64,000 nt of DNA from Nannobrachium achirus (GCA_963921795.1 OY997639.1:55481926-55545925), one strand, 5' to 3'; counted from the first letter of the stretch, positions 26,581 through 37,451 are shown. The notes: generated by a model from the sequence alone, not told the origin. Program-made: numbers and translations.

Positions 26581-27401
26581 CTACAAGAGAAGCAGTACAC
26601 AGCCAGAATGTACAGAGATTATATGAAAAGTAATACTATGGCATTATATGTGGCTAGATACTTTGGTAAGGTTTATTCCAGCATTATACAATGTATTCAA
26701 AACAGGACAGTTTTAATGAATGGAAAATTTAGACAGATCTGTTTTTTGGTATCCCAAGAGAACTCAAACTTGCTTGGGGTTGGGGCTTTTATTTGCATAA
26801 TGTCTGCATTTATGTGATTTCATAGATGATGATCACTAATGAGCTCGGATATACAATACATGCTACCTGGCTGGCTACTAGCTAATGCAGCTTGTGACAC
26901 ATAACAACCCTAAATACTCCACTGTGTCTATTTGTATACAGGTCCAGTGGGCACTTAAACCTTGTGGAGAATGCTCGTAAATAATATAAAGTTTATAGTA
27001 TCTGGCACCTAGAGGTGTGTTAAACTGACTAATATTGCAGCTGTACGGAAAGCTTGGGTTATCCTCTTTGCATCTGTCAAGTTTTTGTTTCATAAAAATC
27101 CACCATAGACATGTTATGAGCTACTTTCTGCCTATGAATTCCGTGCAGGTTATTATTTTTCATGTGTTGTTGAAAGTGTTCGCTTTTGGAAGCACTCATT
27201 TTCAATAACGCAACGTCCTGCATTATGTGCAATTTCTAAACGGGTAGTATGCACTGCAGGACTGTTGAGTGATTTACAAAGAGTGCTTACAAACTCACAC
27301 AATTTATTGACAGAAGGTATCTTATGATTCTTATCTCATCTACGGTGGATTTTTATGAAACAAAAACCCAAGCTTTCCCTTACAGCTGCAATGTTGGTGA
27401 C

Positions 27402-28343
27402 TAGGCCTGGGGCGGTATCGACATGTTGTTACCGCGATTACCGTCTTCCCATTTACCGCCGGTACTGCGGTAATTACCGCACCCCCGTATCTATTAATTA
27501 AGGTTCGGCGATAAGCCAAAATATTGCAATCATCTTCCCAAAAGTCGCCTCTCCACAGCCTGACTGCCCGAGTTATACTTCTCCGTACAGCACAGCGGGT
27601 ATGGCTTTGAAAGGAGCAGATCTACAAGCTCACAACACATCGCATCCGCGACGCGTTCTGAGCTTTTAGATCTGCACTGTCGGGTTACCATAGTAACGTA
27701 GGCTAGCTACTTGGGCTTTTCAGACACAAACAGCTGTGTGAACAAACCAGAAGAGGAAGGGTAGTCAGATCGTGTACAGTGATTCTGTAAACTCACGTCA
27801 CGTCTCAACTCTCAAATCGCAGTGATTGAGTGCTGCTATATACAGGTTTTAGTTACAAGACTTGACAGAAAAGGTTATAAAATCGCCGACGCGCCGCCGG
27901 ACGGGGCACAACGTGCGACGCGGTGGAAAAAGTAAAATAGTTTCATTTTCGGTTTTAGTCCATGCGGCCGGCGCTCCGCCAGTAATCCGTATGAATAAAA
28001 AAAGATATGCCACAACACAAGATATGTATTAACATCCTTGTGTCGAGTGGATTACAGAGAAAGTTTATGCTGCTCCGTCATAGAGTTGTGCTCCGTACTC
28101 TCCTGCCCTGTGCACTGTGTGCAGGTCTGTGTCTGAGTGACATGTGGCTTCCAAACATGTGGTACACGGCCCAGAGCAGAGCGGCATGGAGCGCATGCAG
28201 TCCTCGCTTCTCCCCCGTTTTAAAACTCGCTTGTTTTCCAATAAAAAATAGACTTTTTTTTGACTTTTTTACCGCAGTAAGCACACTGACACCGCGGTAG
28301 ACCTCGGTATAGCGCGGTACGGCGGTTACCGCCCCCAACCCTA
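27402..28343. mobile_element. hAT-type element in BCKDHB intron 1
   Basis: 8-bp TSD TTGGTGAC at 27394-27401 and 28344-28351. Termini TAGGCCTGGGGCGGTAT and its imperfect inverse, with TACCGCGG-type strings at both ends. It contains a hairpin of the GATCTACAAGCTCACA family at 27614-27675. Confidence 0.9.
27614..27675. repeat. GATCTACAAG-family hairpin inside a hAT
   Basis: GCAGATCTACAAGCTCACAA with the inverse TTCTGAGCTTTTAGATCTGC; CpG-rich loop CATCGCATCCGCGACGCG. Confidence 0.85.
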
Positions 28344-28872
28344 TTGGTGACTTTAACGTTGTTTAATAGAATCAGATAGGACTTTTTGGTTTCAATGAAT
28401 GGGCTGTCAAGGGTTGGTATTGCAACTCTAGATGCCAGATAGCATTACAGCACCTGAGTTGCTTGCGGTTAGCACAGCAGTACATCATTATCAGATCTAG
28501 ATTTACCCTTCAACTTCTTGTTTATCCCCAAAACGACAGGCAATTTGTAGTATTTGTGGGAATAGTGGTCTTAAAATGTTAATTAAATAATATATCATAT
28601 ATTTGGCCCCTAATTTGTAAAGTAAATATGTATGTATGTATGTCGTGTGTGTATACGGTATATTTTGTTTTTGAGGTACCAGTGAGATTGGGACCAAACT
28701 CACCGAAGTGGTCATTTTGTAGTTCACCTTATGGGCAGTCCCTGGAAGGAGCCGGTGCCATGGCATCGGTCCGACGTCTCATTGTTCCAACCTGGTGAAC
28801 GCTAACCTGGTGAATGCTAACCTGCTGACGCTGGTGAATGCTAACATGGTGAATGCTAATCTGCCAGCACTG

Positions 28873-29151
28873 GGGAGAGTGTTTTCTGCTGGTGATTCAG
28901 TCCGAGTGTAGCAAAGGGTGCGTTCGGAAATACGCACCGGGTGTGGTTAGGGTTAGGGGTTAGGATTAGGTTTAGGCATAGTTTTACTGAGGTTAAGGTT
29001 AGGGTTAGGGTTAGGCATAGTTTTACTGAGGTTAGGGTTAGGATTAGGGTTAGGTTTAGGCACTCACTACACTGAGCACACACCCAGTGCGCATTTCGAC
29101 ACGCACCCTTTGATACACTTGGACTAAAACACCAGCAGAAAACACTATCCC
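28873..29151. mobile_element. Mutator-like TIR element A
   Basis: 9-bp TSD CCAGCACTG at 28864-28872 and 29152-29160. TIRs of about 70 bases start GGGAGAGTGTTTTCTGCTGG and GGGATAGTGTTTTCTGCTGG. The centre is degenerate TTAGGG-type repeat. Long TIRs plus a 9-bp TSD point to a MULE-like element; no transposase. Confidence 0.8.
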
Positions 29152-29310
29152 CCAGCACTGGTGAATGTTAACCTGGTGAATGCTACTATGCCTAAAACCT
29201 AACCCTAATCCTAACCTCAGTAAAACTATGCCTAAACCTAACCTGGTGAATGCTAACCTGGTGAATGATAACCCTAACCTCAGTAAAACTATGCCTAAAC
29301 CTAACCATGT
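28944..29310. repeat. Degenerate TTAGGG-type repeats
   Basis: GGTTAGGGTTAGG strings with the spacer CATAGTTTTACTGAGG on one strand (28944-29062) and the inverse CCTAACC strings at 29190-29306. The repeats are imperfect and mixed with other units, so this is an interstitial repeat and not a telomere. Confidence 0.7.
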
Positions 29311-29440
29311 ACGACTAATGAGATGCAAAACTTATGGGCAGTCCCCGGAAGGAGGCACCGCTTGCTCCACCTCACGCCCAAAAACAAGTGCTCCTGGTCT
29401 CAATCTCACTGAATCTCAAAAACACTGTAAGTACAAGTAG

Positions 29441-32400
29441 ACCTAAAAATAAAAGTAGTGTTGACTAATCAAGTGTCTCTTATTTTGAAATCGGACGATT
29501 TCAGAGGAAGTCAGTTTCTATTGTAACCCAGCTGCCATGACAGTTCTATGCCGTACGAAACTCTAGTCTAAGTAAACACTGACCCACGTGGATTAAAAAC
29601 TATATTATTAGCCACAGTTCATATTTACGATTTAAACCATGCTGTGACTTAAACAATGAACTCACTTTGGAAATACTGCACGTTAAACTCTTGGAATCTC
29701 CACAGCAGCGTACTGTATTTGAGTAGGCTCTTTCATTTCATCTGTCTGTCTCTCATGCTGGCTTACCTCGCGTCACCAGACTTTCACGTAACGTTGTGAG
29801 AGCAGAGCTTGTAGCTACAATAAAACGCTTGCTGTGCAGTTATCAGGTAGCCTACAAACGAGATCGGCCATCGCCGGCTATTATTTATTTTGTCTTGCAC
29901 TTTCACAAGCGACTACTGGTACTGGATGTGCAGCATATCTATTTGATACATGAACATCTGCCATCATAGTTCTCCATCTATTCATTGCTTTTAAATGCGA
30001 CAAAGAATATTCATATGGCACTGTTGAATAGGATAATAACTATTTAAAGTGCAGCATTGAAACGCTTGCATTGTAGTGTTCTTTTTATTTGGTCATGGTT
30101 TTGTAAAACTGTACATCAGGGATCTCCATATATGGGCATGCAAGGGACAAGTCACAATGTGACGTCACGGATATCCAGGGTTTGACCTTTGATAAGGTGA
30201 TGTCACTACAACGAGATGTCACAATGTCATCAGTGTGACAACAGCTATAGACTATGTCACAATGTCAACAATGTGACAACAGCTATAGACTAGACATTGA
30301 GGCGTTACGGGCAAAATACGTATACGGACAAGATGTGACGTTTTTCATAGTTAACTGCGACCTACAGACGGTCGCAATAATATAAATAAAGGTGCCCAGG
30401 TGAGCACCAAGTGCCCACTCGGAACAGTGGGCAGTGCACCTGGTGTTTCTGGGCACCGTCCATTTTTCACAAATGTAGGTGTTTGATCAAAATTTGACAC
30501 AAATGCTGCACTTTGCTTCTAGCTAGTTTGACCTAAAAATAAAAGTAGTGTTGACTAATCAAGTGTCTCTTATTTTGAAATCGGACGATTTCAGAGGAAG
30601 TCAGTTTCTATTGTAACCCAGCTGCCATGACAGTTCTATGCCGTACGAAACTCTAGTCTAAGTAAACACTGACCCACGTGGATTAAAAACTATATTATTA
30701 GCCACAGTTCATATTTACGATTTAAACCATGCTGTGACTTAAACAATGAACTCACTTTGGAAATACTGCACGTTAAACTCTTGGAATCTCCACAGCAGCG
30801 TACTGTATTTGAGTAGGCTCTTTCATTTCATCTGTCTGTCTCTCATGCTGGCTTACCTCGCGTCACCAGACTTTCACGTAACGTTGTGAGAGCAGAGCTT
30901 GTAGCTACAATAAAACGCTTGCTGTGCAGTTATCAGGTAGCCTACAAACGAGATCGGCCATCGCCGGCTATTATTTATTTTGTCTTGCACTTTCACAAGC
31001 GACTACTGGTACTGGATGTGCAGCATATCTATTTGATACATGAACATCTGCCATCATAGTTCTCCATCTATTCATTGCTTTTAAATGCGACAAAGAATAT
31101 TCATATGGCACTGTTGAATAGGATAATAACTATTTAAAGTGCAGCATTGAAACGCTTGCATTGTAGTGTTCTTTTTATTTGGTCATGGTTTTGTAAAACT
31201 GTACATCAGGGATCTCCATATATGGGCATGCAAGGGACAAGTCACAATGTGACGTCACGGATATCCAGGGTTTGACCTTTGATAAGGTGATGTCACTACA
31301 ACGAGATGTCACAATGTCATCAGTGTGACAACAGCTATAGACTATGTCACAATGTCAACAATGTGACAACAGCTATAGACTAGACATTGAGGCGTTACGG
31401 GCAAAATACGTATACGGACAAGATGTGACGTTTTTCATAGTTAACTGCGACCTACAGACGGTCGCAATAATATAAATAAAGGTGCCCAGGTGAGCACCAA
31501 GTGCCCACTCGGAACAGTGGGCAGTGCACCTGGTGTTTCTGGGCACCGTCCATTTTTCACAAATGTAGGTGTTTGATCAAAATTTGACACAAATGCTGCA
31601 CTTTGCTTCTAGCTAGTTTGACCTAAAAATAAAAGTAGTGTTGACTAATCAAGTGTCTCTTATTTTGAAATCGGACGATTTCAGAGGAAGTCAGTTTCTA
31701 TTGTAACCCAGCTGCCATGACAGTTCTATGCCGTACGAAACTCTAGTCTAAGTAAACACTGACCCACGTGGATTAAAAACTATATTATTAGCCACAGTTC
31801 ATATTTACGATTTAAACCATGCTGTGACTTAAACAATGAACTCACTTTGGAAATACTGCACGTTAAACTCTTGGAATCTCCACAGCAGCGTACTGTATTT
31901 GAGTAGGCTCTTTCATTTCATCTGTCTGTCTCTCATGCTGGCTTACCTCGCGTCACCAGACTTTCACGTAACGTTGTGAGAGCAGAGCTTGTAGCTACAA
32001 TAAAACGCTTGCTGTGCAGTTATCAGGTAGCCTACAAACGAGATCGGCCATCGCCGGCTATTATTTATTTTGTCTTGCACTTTCACAAGCGACTACTGGT
32101 ACTGGATGTGCAGCATATCTATTTGATACATGAACATCTGCCATCATAGTTCTCCATCTATTCATTGCTTTTAAATGCGACAAAGAATATTCATATGGCA
32201 CTGTTGAATAGGATAATAACTATTTAAAGTGCAGCATTGAAACGCTTGCATTGTAGTGTTCTTTTTATTTGGTCATGGTTTTGTAAAACTGTACATCAGG
32301 GATCTCCATATATGGGCATGCAAGGGACAAGTCACAATGTGACGTCACGGATATCCAGGGTTTGACCTTTGATAAGGTGATGTCACTACAACGAGATGTC

Positions 32401-32710
32401 ACAATGTCATCAGTGTGACAACAGCTATAGACTATGTCACAATGTCAACAATGTGACAACAGCTATAGACTAGACATTGAGGCGTTACGGGCAAAATACG
32501 TATACGGACAAGATGTGACGTTTTTCATAGTTAACTGCGACCTACAGACGGTCGCAATAATATAAATAAAGGTGCCCAGGTGAGCACCAAGTGCCCACTC
32601 GGAACAGTGGGCAGTGCACCTGGTGTTTCTGGGCACCGTCCATTTTTCACAAATGTAGGTGTTTGATCAAAATTTGACACAAATGCTGCACTTTGCTTCT
32701 AGCTAGTTTG
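29441..32710. repeat. Three head-to-tail copies of a 1,090-bp unit
   Basis: Copies at 29441-30530, 30531-31620 and 31621-32710, each starting ACCTAAAAATAAAAGTAGTG and ending AGCTAGTTTG. I found no difference between copies on reading. No unit has an ORF of note. Each includes ACAACAGCTATAGACTA twice and a GTCACAATGTGACGTCAC palindrome. It lies in BCKDHB intron 1 between the two Mutator-like elements. Confidence 0.95.
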
Positions 32711-32790
32711 ACAGGTAAGCTAAGCTATGCAACCCTAGCCATATGCAACCCTGTGAACTTGCTAGCTAGCTGTGGGGGCCTAATGTAGCC

Positions 32791-33132
32791 GGGATGGTGT
32801 TTTTTACTGGTGTTTCAGTCCGAGTGTGGGGAAAGGGTGCGTTCGGAAATGCGCACCGGACTGCGCGGGCGTTTATCGTGGGCTTGCCCAGGCCTTACGG
32901 CCTGGGCATAAATATAACGATTGCATTCACCACGGCTTCGTAACTCGCGCGGCGCTCCGCCGGCCGCGCGGCCCTGGCCCGCTCTTCGCGGCCACTCGCG
33001 CCTGCGGCGCTCGGGGGCGAAGAGCAGGACCAAGGTCCGCTGGCCTTCGCGCCGCTTGCAATGTCGTGGACAATAAAACGAGCGCACCCTTTCATACACT
33101 CTGACTGAATCACCAGTAAAAAACACTCTCTC
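32791..33132. mobile_element. Mutator-like TIR element B beside BCKDHB exon 1
   Basis: 9-bp TSD AATGTAGCC at 32782-32790 and 33133-33141. TIRs share GTGTTTTTTACTGGTG and AAAGGGTGCG with element A. The interior is very GC-rich (GCGCGGCGCTCCGCCGGCCG). The TSD ends 16 bases inside intron 1 from the exon 1 donor. Confidence 0.85.
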
Positions 33133-33157
33133 AATGTAGCCGTAGCAGCCAACTCAC

Positions 33158-33356
33158 CATACTGTGTGGGGACAGGGTCAGGCTGGAAGGTGAAGTGCGC
33201 TGCATGCCTCCGCTGTGTGCTTGCATGGGAGCTACAACCGGGGGACAGCCTCAACACAGTGGCCCCGAGCCGGCTCTGAGCTCCGCCGTTCACAACACCA
33301 CTAATAGGAGCTTTACAGTTCGCACCGCGGACCAGGAACCGTGCAACGGCCGCCAT
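33158..33356 (-). CDS. BCKDHB: BCKDHB exon 1: start codon and mitochondrial presequence
   Basis: Encodes residues 1-66 plus one base. The N-terminus (MAAVARFLVRGANCK) is rich in Arg and Ala and lacks acidic residues, as a matrix-targeting presequence should. The conserved start of the mature protein follows (AAHFTFQPDP, about residues 52-61; the human exon has VAHFTFQPDP). The exon ends ACACAGTATG before donor GTGAGT. I chose the ATG at 33354-33356, which matches the human start. An in-frame ATG at 33423-33425 (MSANHS) would add 23 residues and cannot be excluded. The intron carries a Mutator-like insertion whose edge is only 25 bases from this donor. Confidence 0.95.
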
Positions 33357-33413
33357 GTCTGTTGTTGTGACTGGAGAAAGGAAGGACAAGGCAGGTGGCA
33401 GGAAAAGGCTGTG

Positions 33414-33446
33414 ATTGGCCGACACGGAGGCACGGGCTGTGATTGG
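33414..33446 (-). promoter_or_regulatory. BCKDHB proximal promoter with paired CCAAT boxes
   Basis: Two CCAAT pentamers on the minus strand (33414-33418 and 33442-33446), each within the context CCAATCACAGCC, lie about 60 and 90 bases upstream of the chosen ATG. A GC-rich GGGCGG-type box lies just beyond, near 33458. The block around exon 1 is CpG-rich, whereas the flanks are AT-rich. Paired NF-Y-type sites suit a TATA-less housekeeping promoter. The transcription start is not visible from sequence. Confidence 0.5.
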
Positions 33447-33697
33447 TCTAAACAGAGGGCGGTGTCAGAGTGTAGCGGATGACGCTTTTTTATTTTATTT
33501 TTTTATTTACTTTAATAAAAAAAGATCTAACCCATTAATTCAAAAAAAAAAATATATAAGTATTATTACCCTTATTATTTTACCGGTATATATTATTATT
33601 ATTATTATTACCCTTATTATTATTATTATTACCACCCAAAATAATATCCCATATCTGGGAAAGCCCATACAATAGAAGCCATTTTATGCTATCAATA

Positions 33698-34195
33698 TTA
33701 AAGTGATCCCTGACTAATACGACAAATATGCCTTAATACATTATAATTGTCCTCTATAACTACAATGTAAAATTAAAAACACCTTAATTATTTTATTTCT
33801 TCTAGAAATAGCTAATCTTTCACTCAACAGGGGAAATACCCGTCGCAAGTTAATGATGTCATAAATGTCATGTGTGATCTAACCCTATGGAACTTATGGC
33901 ATGCATGTGCAAAAAACACATTTGAAATATTGAGTTGATGCTCATATTAACCATATGAAGTATTAAGTTTGTTTTTATTTGCACATGCATGCCATAAATT
34001 CCATAGGGATAGATCACACATGACATTTATGACATCATCAACTTGCGACGGGCATTTCCCCTGTTGAGTGAAAGATTAGCTATTTCTAGAAGAAATAAAA
34101 TAATTAAGGTGTTTTTAATTTTACATTGTAGTTATAGAGGACAATTATAATGTATATTAAGGCATATTTGTCGTATTAGTCATGGATCACTTTAA
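33698..34195. repeat. Large foldback (inverted repeat) element
   Basis: Arms of about 222-226 bases (33698-33919 and 33970-34195) are almost perfect inverses around a ~50-base AT-rich loop. Outer ends are TTAAAGTGATCC and GGATCACTTTAA. Arms contain CATGTGTGATCTA and TTTCTTCTAGAAATAGC. Non-coding; the TTAA within the ends could be the target site. Confidence 0.9.
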
Positions 34196-34348
34196 GCCCA
34201 TTGCGCGACCTCGCTTTTCGCCCTTAGGCGTCTTACTGCCTGGTAGGCCTAATAATAATAATAATCTGAAATATAAAAAACTCAAGTAAATATCATATAA
34301 AATAAATCTAATAAATCCATTAAGCAAAAAGCACATCACAGCACATCA

Positions 34349-34387
34349 TGTTGTGAGCTTGTAGATATGAAAACATATCTACAACAT
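34349..34387. repeat. Related palindrome, arms reversed
   Basis: GTTGTGAGCTTGTAGATATG, then CATATCTACAAC: the core is present but turned inside out relative to the other copies. Confidence 0.5.
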
Positions 34388-34879
34388 ATCGCAAAAAAAA
34401 TTATCTTTTGCGTCCAAACCTCGGTTCGAAGTGAAGCGGTTAATCTTAGTATAGAATTGTCTGGAGAGCCGGTATGACAGCCGGTATAATAGGTTTTAAA
34501 AAGATATATAAAGATCCTGCTTGCTGCCTGGTCTCTTAGTTGTTTGTCAACTGCATCCCTCTATAATTATTTCAGTTTCTGTTATCTTTGTGGCCTACTA
34601 CATTTTTCAACTTCTGCTAGATTTTCAATGTATTTACTCTTGTCTGCCTTAATGCTCCTTTTTACCATTCTGTTAGCATCTGTATATTCTTATTGTGCCT
34701 TTGCTTTTGCTCTTATGCGGCTATTTGTCATTGCTGCAATAGGTGAGACCTATTGCATGTACAAGACAGATAAAACCTGAAGGCCAAATTATCATGTGAA
34801 GCTTGACCAATCCTCAAAGTATCCATTCATCTGACCGGGAGGGACACCGCACACATATTCTGGACGTACAGGACAGATA

Positions 34880-35180
34880 AAGCCTATTCATTCTGAACTG
34901 AAATTACCATATATGGACATGGGACACACATTTTGCTTTTTGAAAAAGCCTATTCATTCTGGACTGATATTCTGCACGTACGGGACAGAAAAAACCTGTT
35001 CATTCTGGCCTGGAGTGACCATATATGGACATGAGGTGACATACATTGTGTTTTTGAAAAACCCTGTTCATTCTGGACTGAGATCACCATATATGGTAAT
35101 TAAACGGACATTCTGTTTTTGAAAAAGCCTGTTCATTCTGGACTAAAATGACCATATATGGGCGTGGGACACACAAAGCC
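34880..35180. repeat. Minisatellite with four CArG boxes
   Basis: Imperfect ~65-110-base units: TTCATTCTGGACTG, CCATATATGGACATG and TTTTTGAAAAAGCCT. CCATATATGG, a perfect CC(A/T)6GG, is at 34907, 35019, 35087 and 35152. It lies 600-850 bases upstream of the FH retrogene start. Confidence 0.85.
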
Positions 35181-35766
35181 ACTCATAGGAAGCGGTTTTC
35201 ACCGCTTCAAAAAAAGTACAGTCTGCCATGATCGGCAGCCTCTCTATCTGGAAGAAGCAAATCAGGCGATGCTTTGTCTACTGTATCCTTGAGTGGATTA
35301 ACATTTTCTTCATATGCTATTGCTGACTCGTGTTAGAGTATAATCATTGCATTTCATACTGTTCTCTGTGTTAAACATACTGCATACGGTGTCTGGTTAA
35401 ACATAATTTGACATTTGTGTGGGGAGATGGATGCTCACTGAAGAAGGCTATTCTAAAGCCAACCAAAAATAAAAGCATTACCTCTGCTGTTGTGGACATA
35501 TCATCAGATGTAGTCCAGTTCAAACAGTTTCTAAAGACTGTGATCAGCATTGCTATAAAGCATGCTTGGCAACAGTTTGTGTTGTTTGTGATGTCAGAGT
35601 AGTAACATCATCAGTGACATAATCAGGGTCTCTCAACCCCAGTGATTTCTCATAGTGATGTCAGAGCGTGACATCAGGGCCAGTGACAATTACCTGCCCA
35701 GTGACAAAACGCAACTTCTCACAGTGGTTTTCCAGGCTCCTGTTCCGGGTTTCCTCTCTCCACCGT

Positions 35767-37272
35767 ATGTATCGCTCTCGTCTCCTGGCTCTGCAAAGGC
35801 ACCTAGCCACCACAAAACACAGCCCTGCACTCCTGACTCCATCCAGAATGGCTGGTTCAGAATACAGGATTGAACGGGACACGTTTGGGGAGCTCAAAGT
35901 GCCGGTTGACAAATACTATGGTGCCCAGACAGTCAGATCCACCATGAACTTCAAGATAGGAGGACCCAGCGAGAGGATACCAATCCCGGTCATTAAGGCC
36001 TTTGGCATCCTGAAGAGAGCTGCTGCTGAGGTCAACAAGGACTACGGCCTCGACCCCAAAATTGCTGACGCCATTGTCCAGGCTGCTGCTGAGGTAGCAG
36101 CTGGAAAGCTGAATGACCATTTCCCTCTAGTGGTGTGGCAGACTGGATCTGGAACTCAGAGCAACATGAACGTCAATGAGGTGATTAGCAACAGGGCCAT
36201 TGAGATAATGGGAGGAAAGCTTGGCAGCAAGGACCCTGTACACCCAAATGATCACGTCAATAAGAGCCAGAGCTCCAACGATACGTTCCCCACTGCCATG
36301 CACATCGCTGCTGCTACAGAGGTGCACCATGTTCTGCTGCCCGGCCTGCAGACTCTCCACGACACCCTAGCTACAAAAGCAGAGGAATTTAAAGACATTA
36401 TCAAGATTGGACGCACACACACGCAGGATGCTGTGCCCCTCACGCTTGGGCAGGAGTTTGGCGGTTATGTGCAGCAGGTGAAATACAGCATAGAGCGGGT
36501 GAAGTCAGCCATGCCCAGGGTGTACGAGTTGGCAGCAGGTGGTACTGCAGTTGGCACGGGACTCAACACCCACTTTGGCTTTGCTGAAAAGGTTGCTGAC
36601 ATTGTTGCATCCCTCACTGGTCTGCCCTTTGTGACAGCTCCGAACAAATTTGAGGCTCTGGCGGCTCATGATGCTCTGGTTGAGCTTAGCGGTGCATTAA
36701 ATACAGTGGCTGTCAGTATAATGAAAATCGCTAATGACATCCGCTTCTTGGGATCAGGACCCCGCTCCGGCCTGGGAGAGCTCATCTTGCCCGAGAATGA
36801 ACCAGGAAGCAGCATCATGCCCGGGAAGGTGAACCCCACACAGTGTGAGGCAATAACCATGGTAGCAGCCCAGGTGATGGGGAATAATGTAGCAGTTACA
36901 ATTGGCGGTAGCAATGGACACTTTGAACTCAATGTCTTCAAACCGCTGATTATTAAGAATGTGCTCAACTCAGTGCGGTTACTGGGCGATGCGTCCATCT
37001 CGTTCTCAAATAACTGTGTGTCAGGAATTGAGGCCAACATAGTTAGAATCAACAAGATGGTTAATGAGTCTCTCATGCTGGTGACTGCACTAACCCCACA
37101 CATAGGTTATGATAAAGCAGCCACCATCGCAAAGACAGCCCATAAGAAGGGCACTACATTAAAGGCTACAGCTATAGAGCTGGGCTACCTGACAGAAGAG
37201 AAGTTTGACCAGTGGGTGAGACCCAGTGACATGTTGGGGCCAAAGAAAACACCAACAAAACAAACAAAGTAA
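35767..37272 (+). CDS. Intronless fumarate hydratase (retrogene)
   Basis: 501 residues colinear with mammalian FH (510 aa), with no intron, frameshift or stop. FH is a class II fumarase of the aspartase/fumarase superfamily, a homotetramer that interconverts fumarate and malate in the TCA cycle and cytosol. Visible motifs are [40 protein letters not shown] and the signature loop [13 protein letters not shown] (about residues 347-359) with the catalytic Ser. The start was chosen at [16 protein letters not shown], a mitochondrial presequence like human MYRALRLLAR. An in-frame ATG at 35668 adds 33 unrelated residues, and the Met at 35848 (MAGSEYRIE) corresponds to the cytosolic start. After DMLGPK, where human FH ends, 9 extra residues ([12 protein letters not shown]) come from A-rich DNA. 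Vertebrate FH normally has many exons, so this is a retrocopy, possibly functional. Confidence 0.93.
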   Translation: MYRSRLLALQRHLATTKHSPALLTPSRMAGSEYRIERDTFGELKVPVDKYYGAQTVRSTMNFKIGGPSERIPIPVIKAFGILKRAAAEVNKDYGLDPKIADAIVQAAAEVAAGKLNDHFPLVVWQTGSGTQSNMNVNEVISNRAIEIMGGKLGSKDPVHPNDHVNKSQSSNDTFPTAMHIAAATEVHHVLLPGLQTLHDTLATKAEEFKDIIKIGRTHTQDAVPLTLGQEFGGYVQQVKYSIERVKSAMPRVYELAAGGTAVGTGLNTHFGFAEKVADIVASLTGLPFVTAPNKFEALAAHDALVELSGALNTVAVSIMKIANDIRFLGSGPRSGLGELILPENEPGSSIMPGKVNPTQCEAITMVAAQVMGNNVAVTIGGSNGHFELNVFKPLIIKNVLNSVRLLGDASISFSNNCVSGIEANIVRINKMVNESLMLVTALTPHIGYDKAATIAKTAHKKGTTLKATAIELGYLTEEKFDQWVRPSDMLGPKKTPTKQTK

Positions 37273-37307
37273 AAACAACACTTTCCATTTGAGAATTGAC
37301 ACAGCAG

Positions 37308-37384
37308 CGGAATCGGGCGCCCCACTCAGGCTTGGGCGAGCTCATCTTGCTGGAGAATGAACAAGGAAGCGCCATCATCAGATG
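37308..37384 (+). pseudogene. Degraded second FH fragment
   Basis: About 75 bases after the FH stop (from ~37308) match FH bases near 36750-36823. In one frame they read GLGELILLENEQGSAII and then stop; the intact gene has [17 protein letters not shown]. This is either the remnant of a second retrocopy or a local duplication. It is clearly older or less constrained than the intact gene. Confidence 0.75.
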
Positions 37385-37451
37385 AGAGATTCACACAATA
37401 TGCATAATATATGAAAGTTAACTACTTTTTAACTACTTGCATTTCCACTGG

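Larger units (their letters stand above)
26581..33157. other. BCKDHB intron 1
   Basis: 26581-27393 has no recognised repeat. Two near-identical 19-base strings (AATCCACCATAGACATGTTA-like and its inverse GGTGGATTTTTATGAAACA) at 27080-27110 and 27340-27370 suggest a small inverted repeat. Then follow the hAT, the GCTAACCTGGTGAA iterations (28790-28860), the Mutator-like elements and the 1,090-bp array. Confidence 0.6.

Noticed and set aside
28944..29310. TTAGGG-like repeats as a chromosome end or fusion point
   Set aside because: The repeats are degenerate, short, and partly enclosed in a transposon with a 9-bp TSD.
29441..32710. CRISPR-like or satellite array
   Set aside because: Only three copies of a 1,090-bp unit, without short repeats and unique spacers; no CRISPR array is expected or seen in this eukaryotic sequence.
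32815..33425. GC-rich overlapping frames on both strands next to BCKDHB exon 1
   Set aside because: They read through the interior of the Mutator-like element and the CpG block. Only the part upstream of the exon 1 donor is coding.
34913..35122. 69-codon frame with repeated HSGL strings
   Set aside because: It is the translation of the CArG minisatellite.
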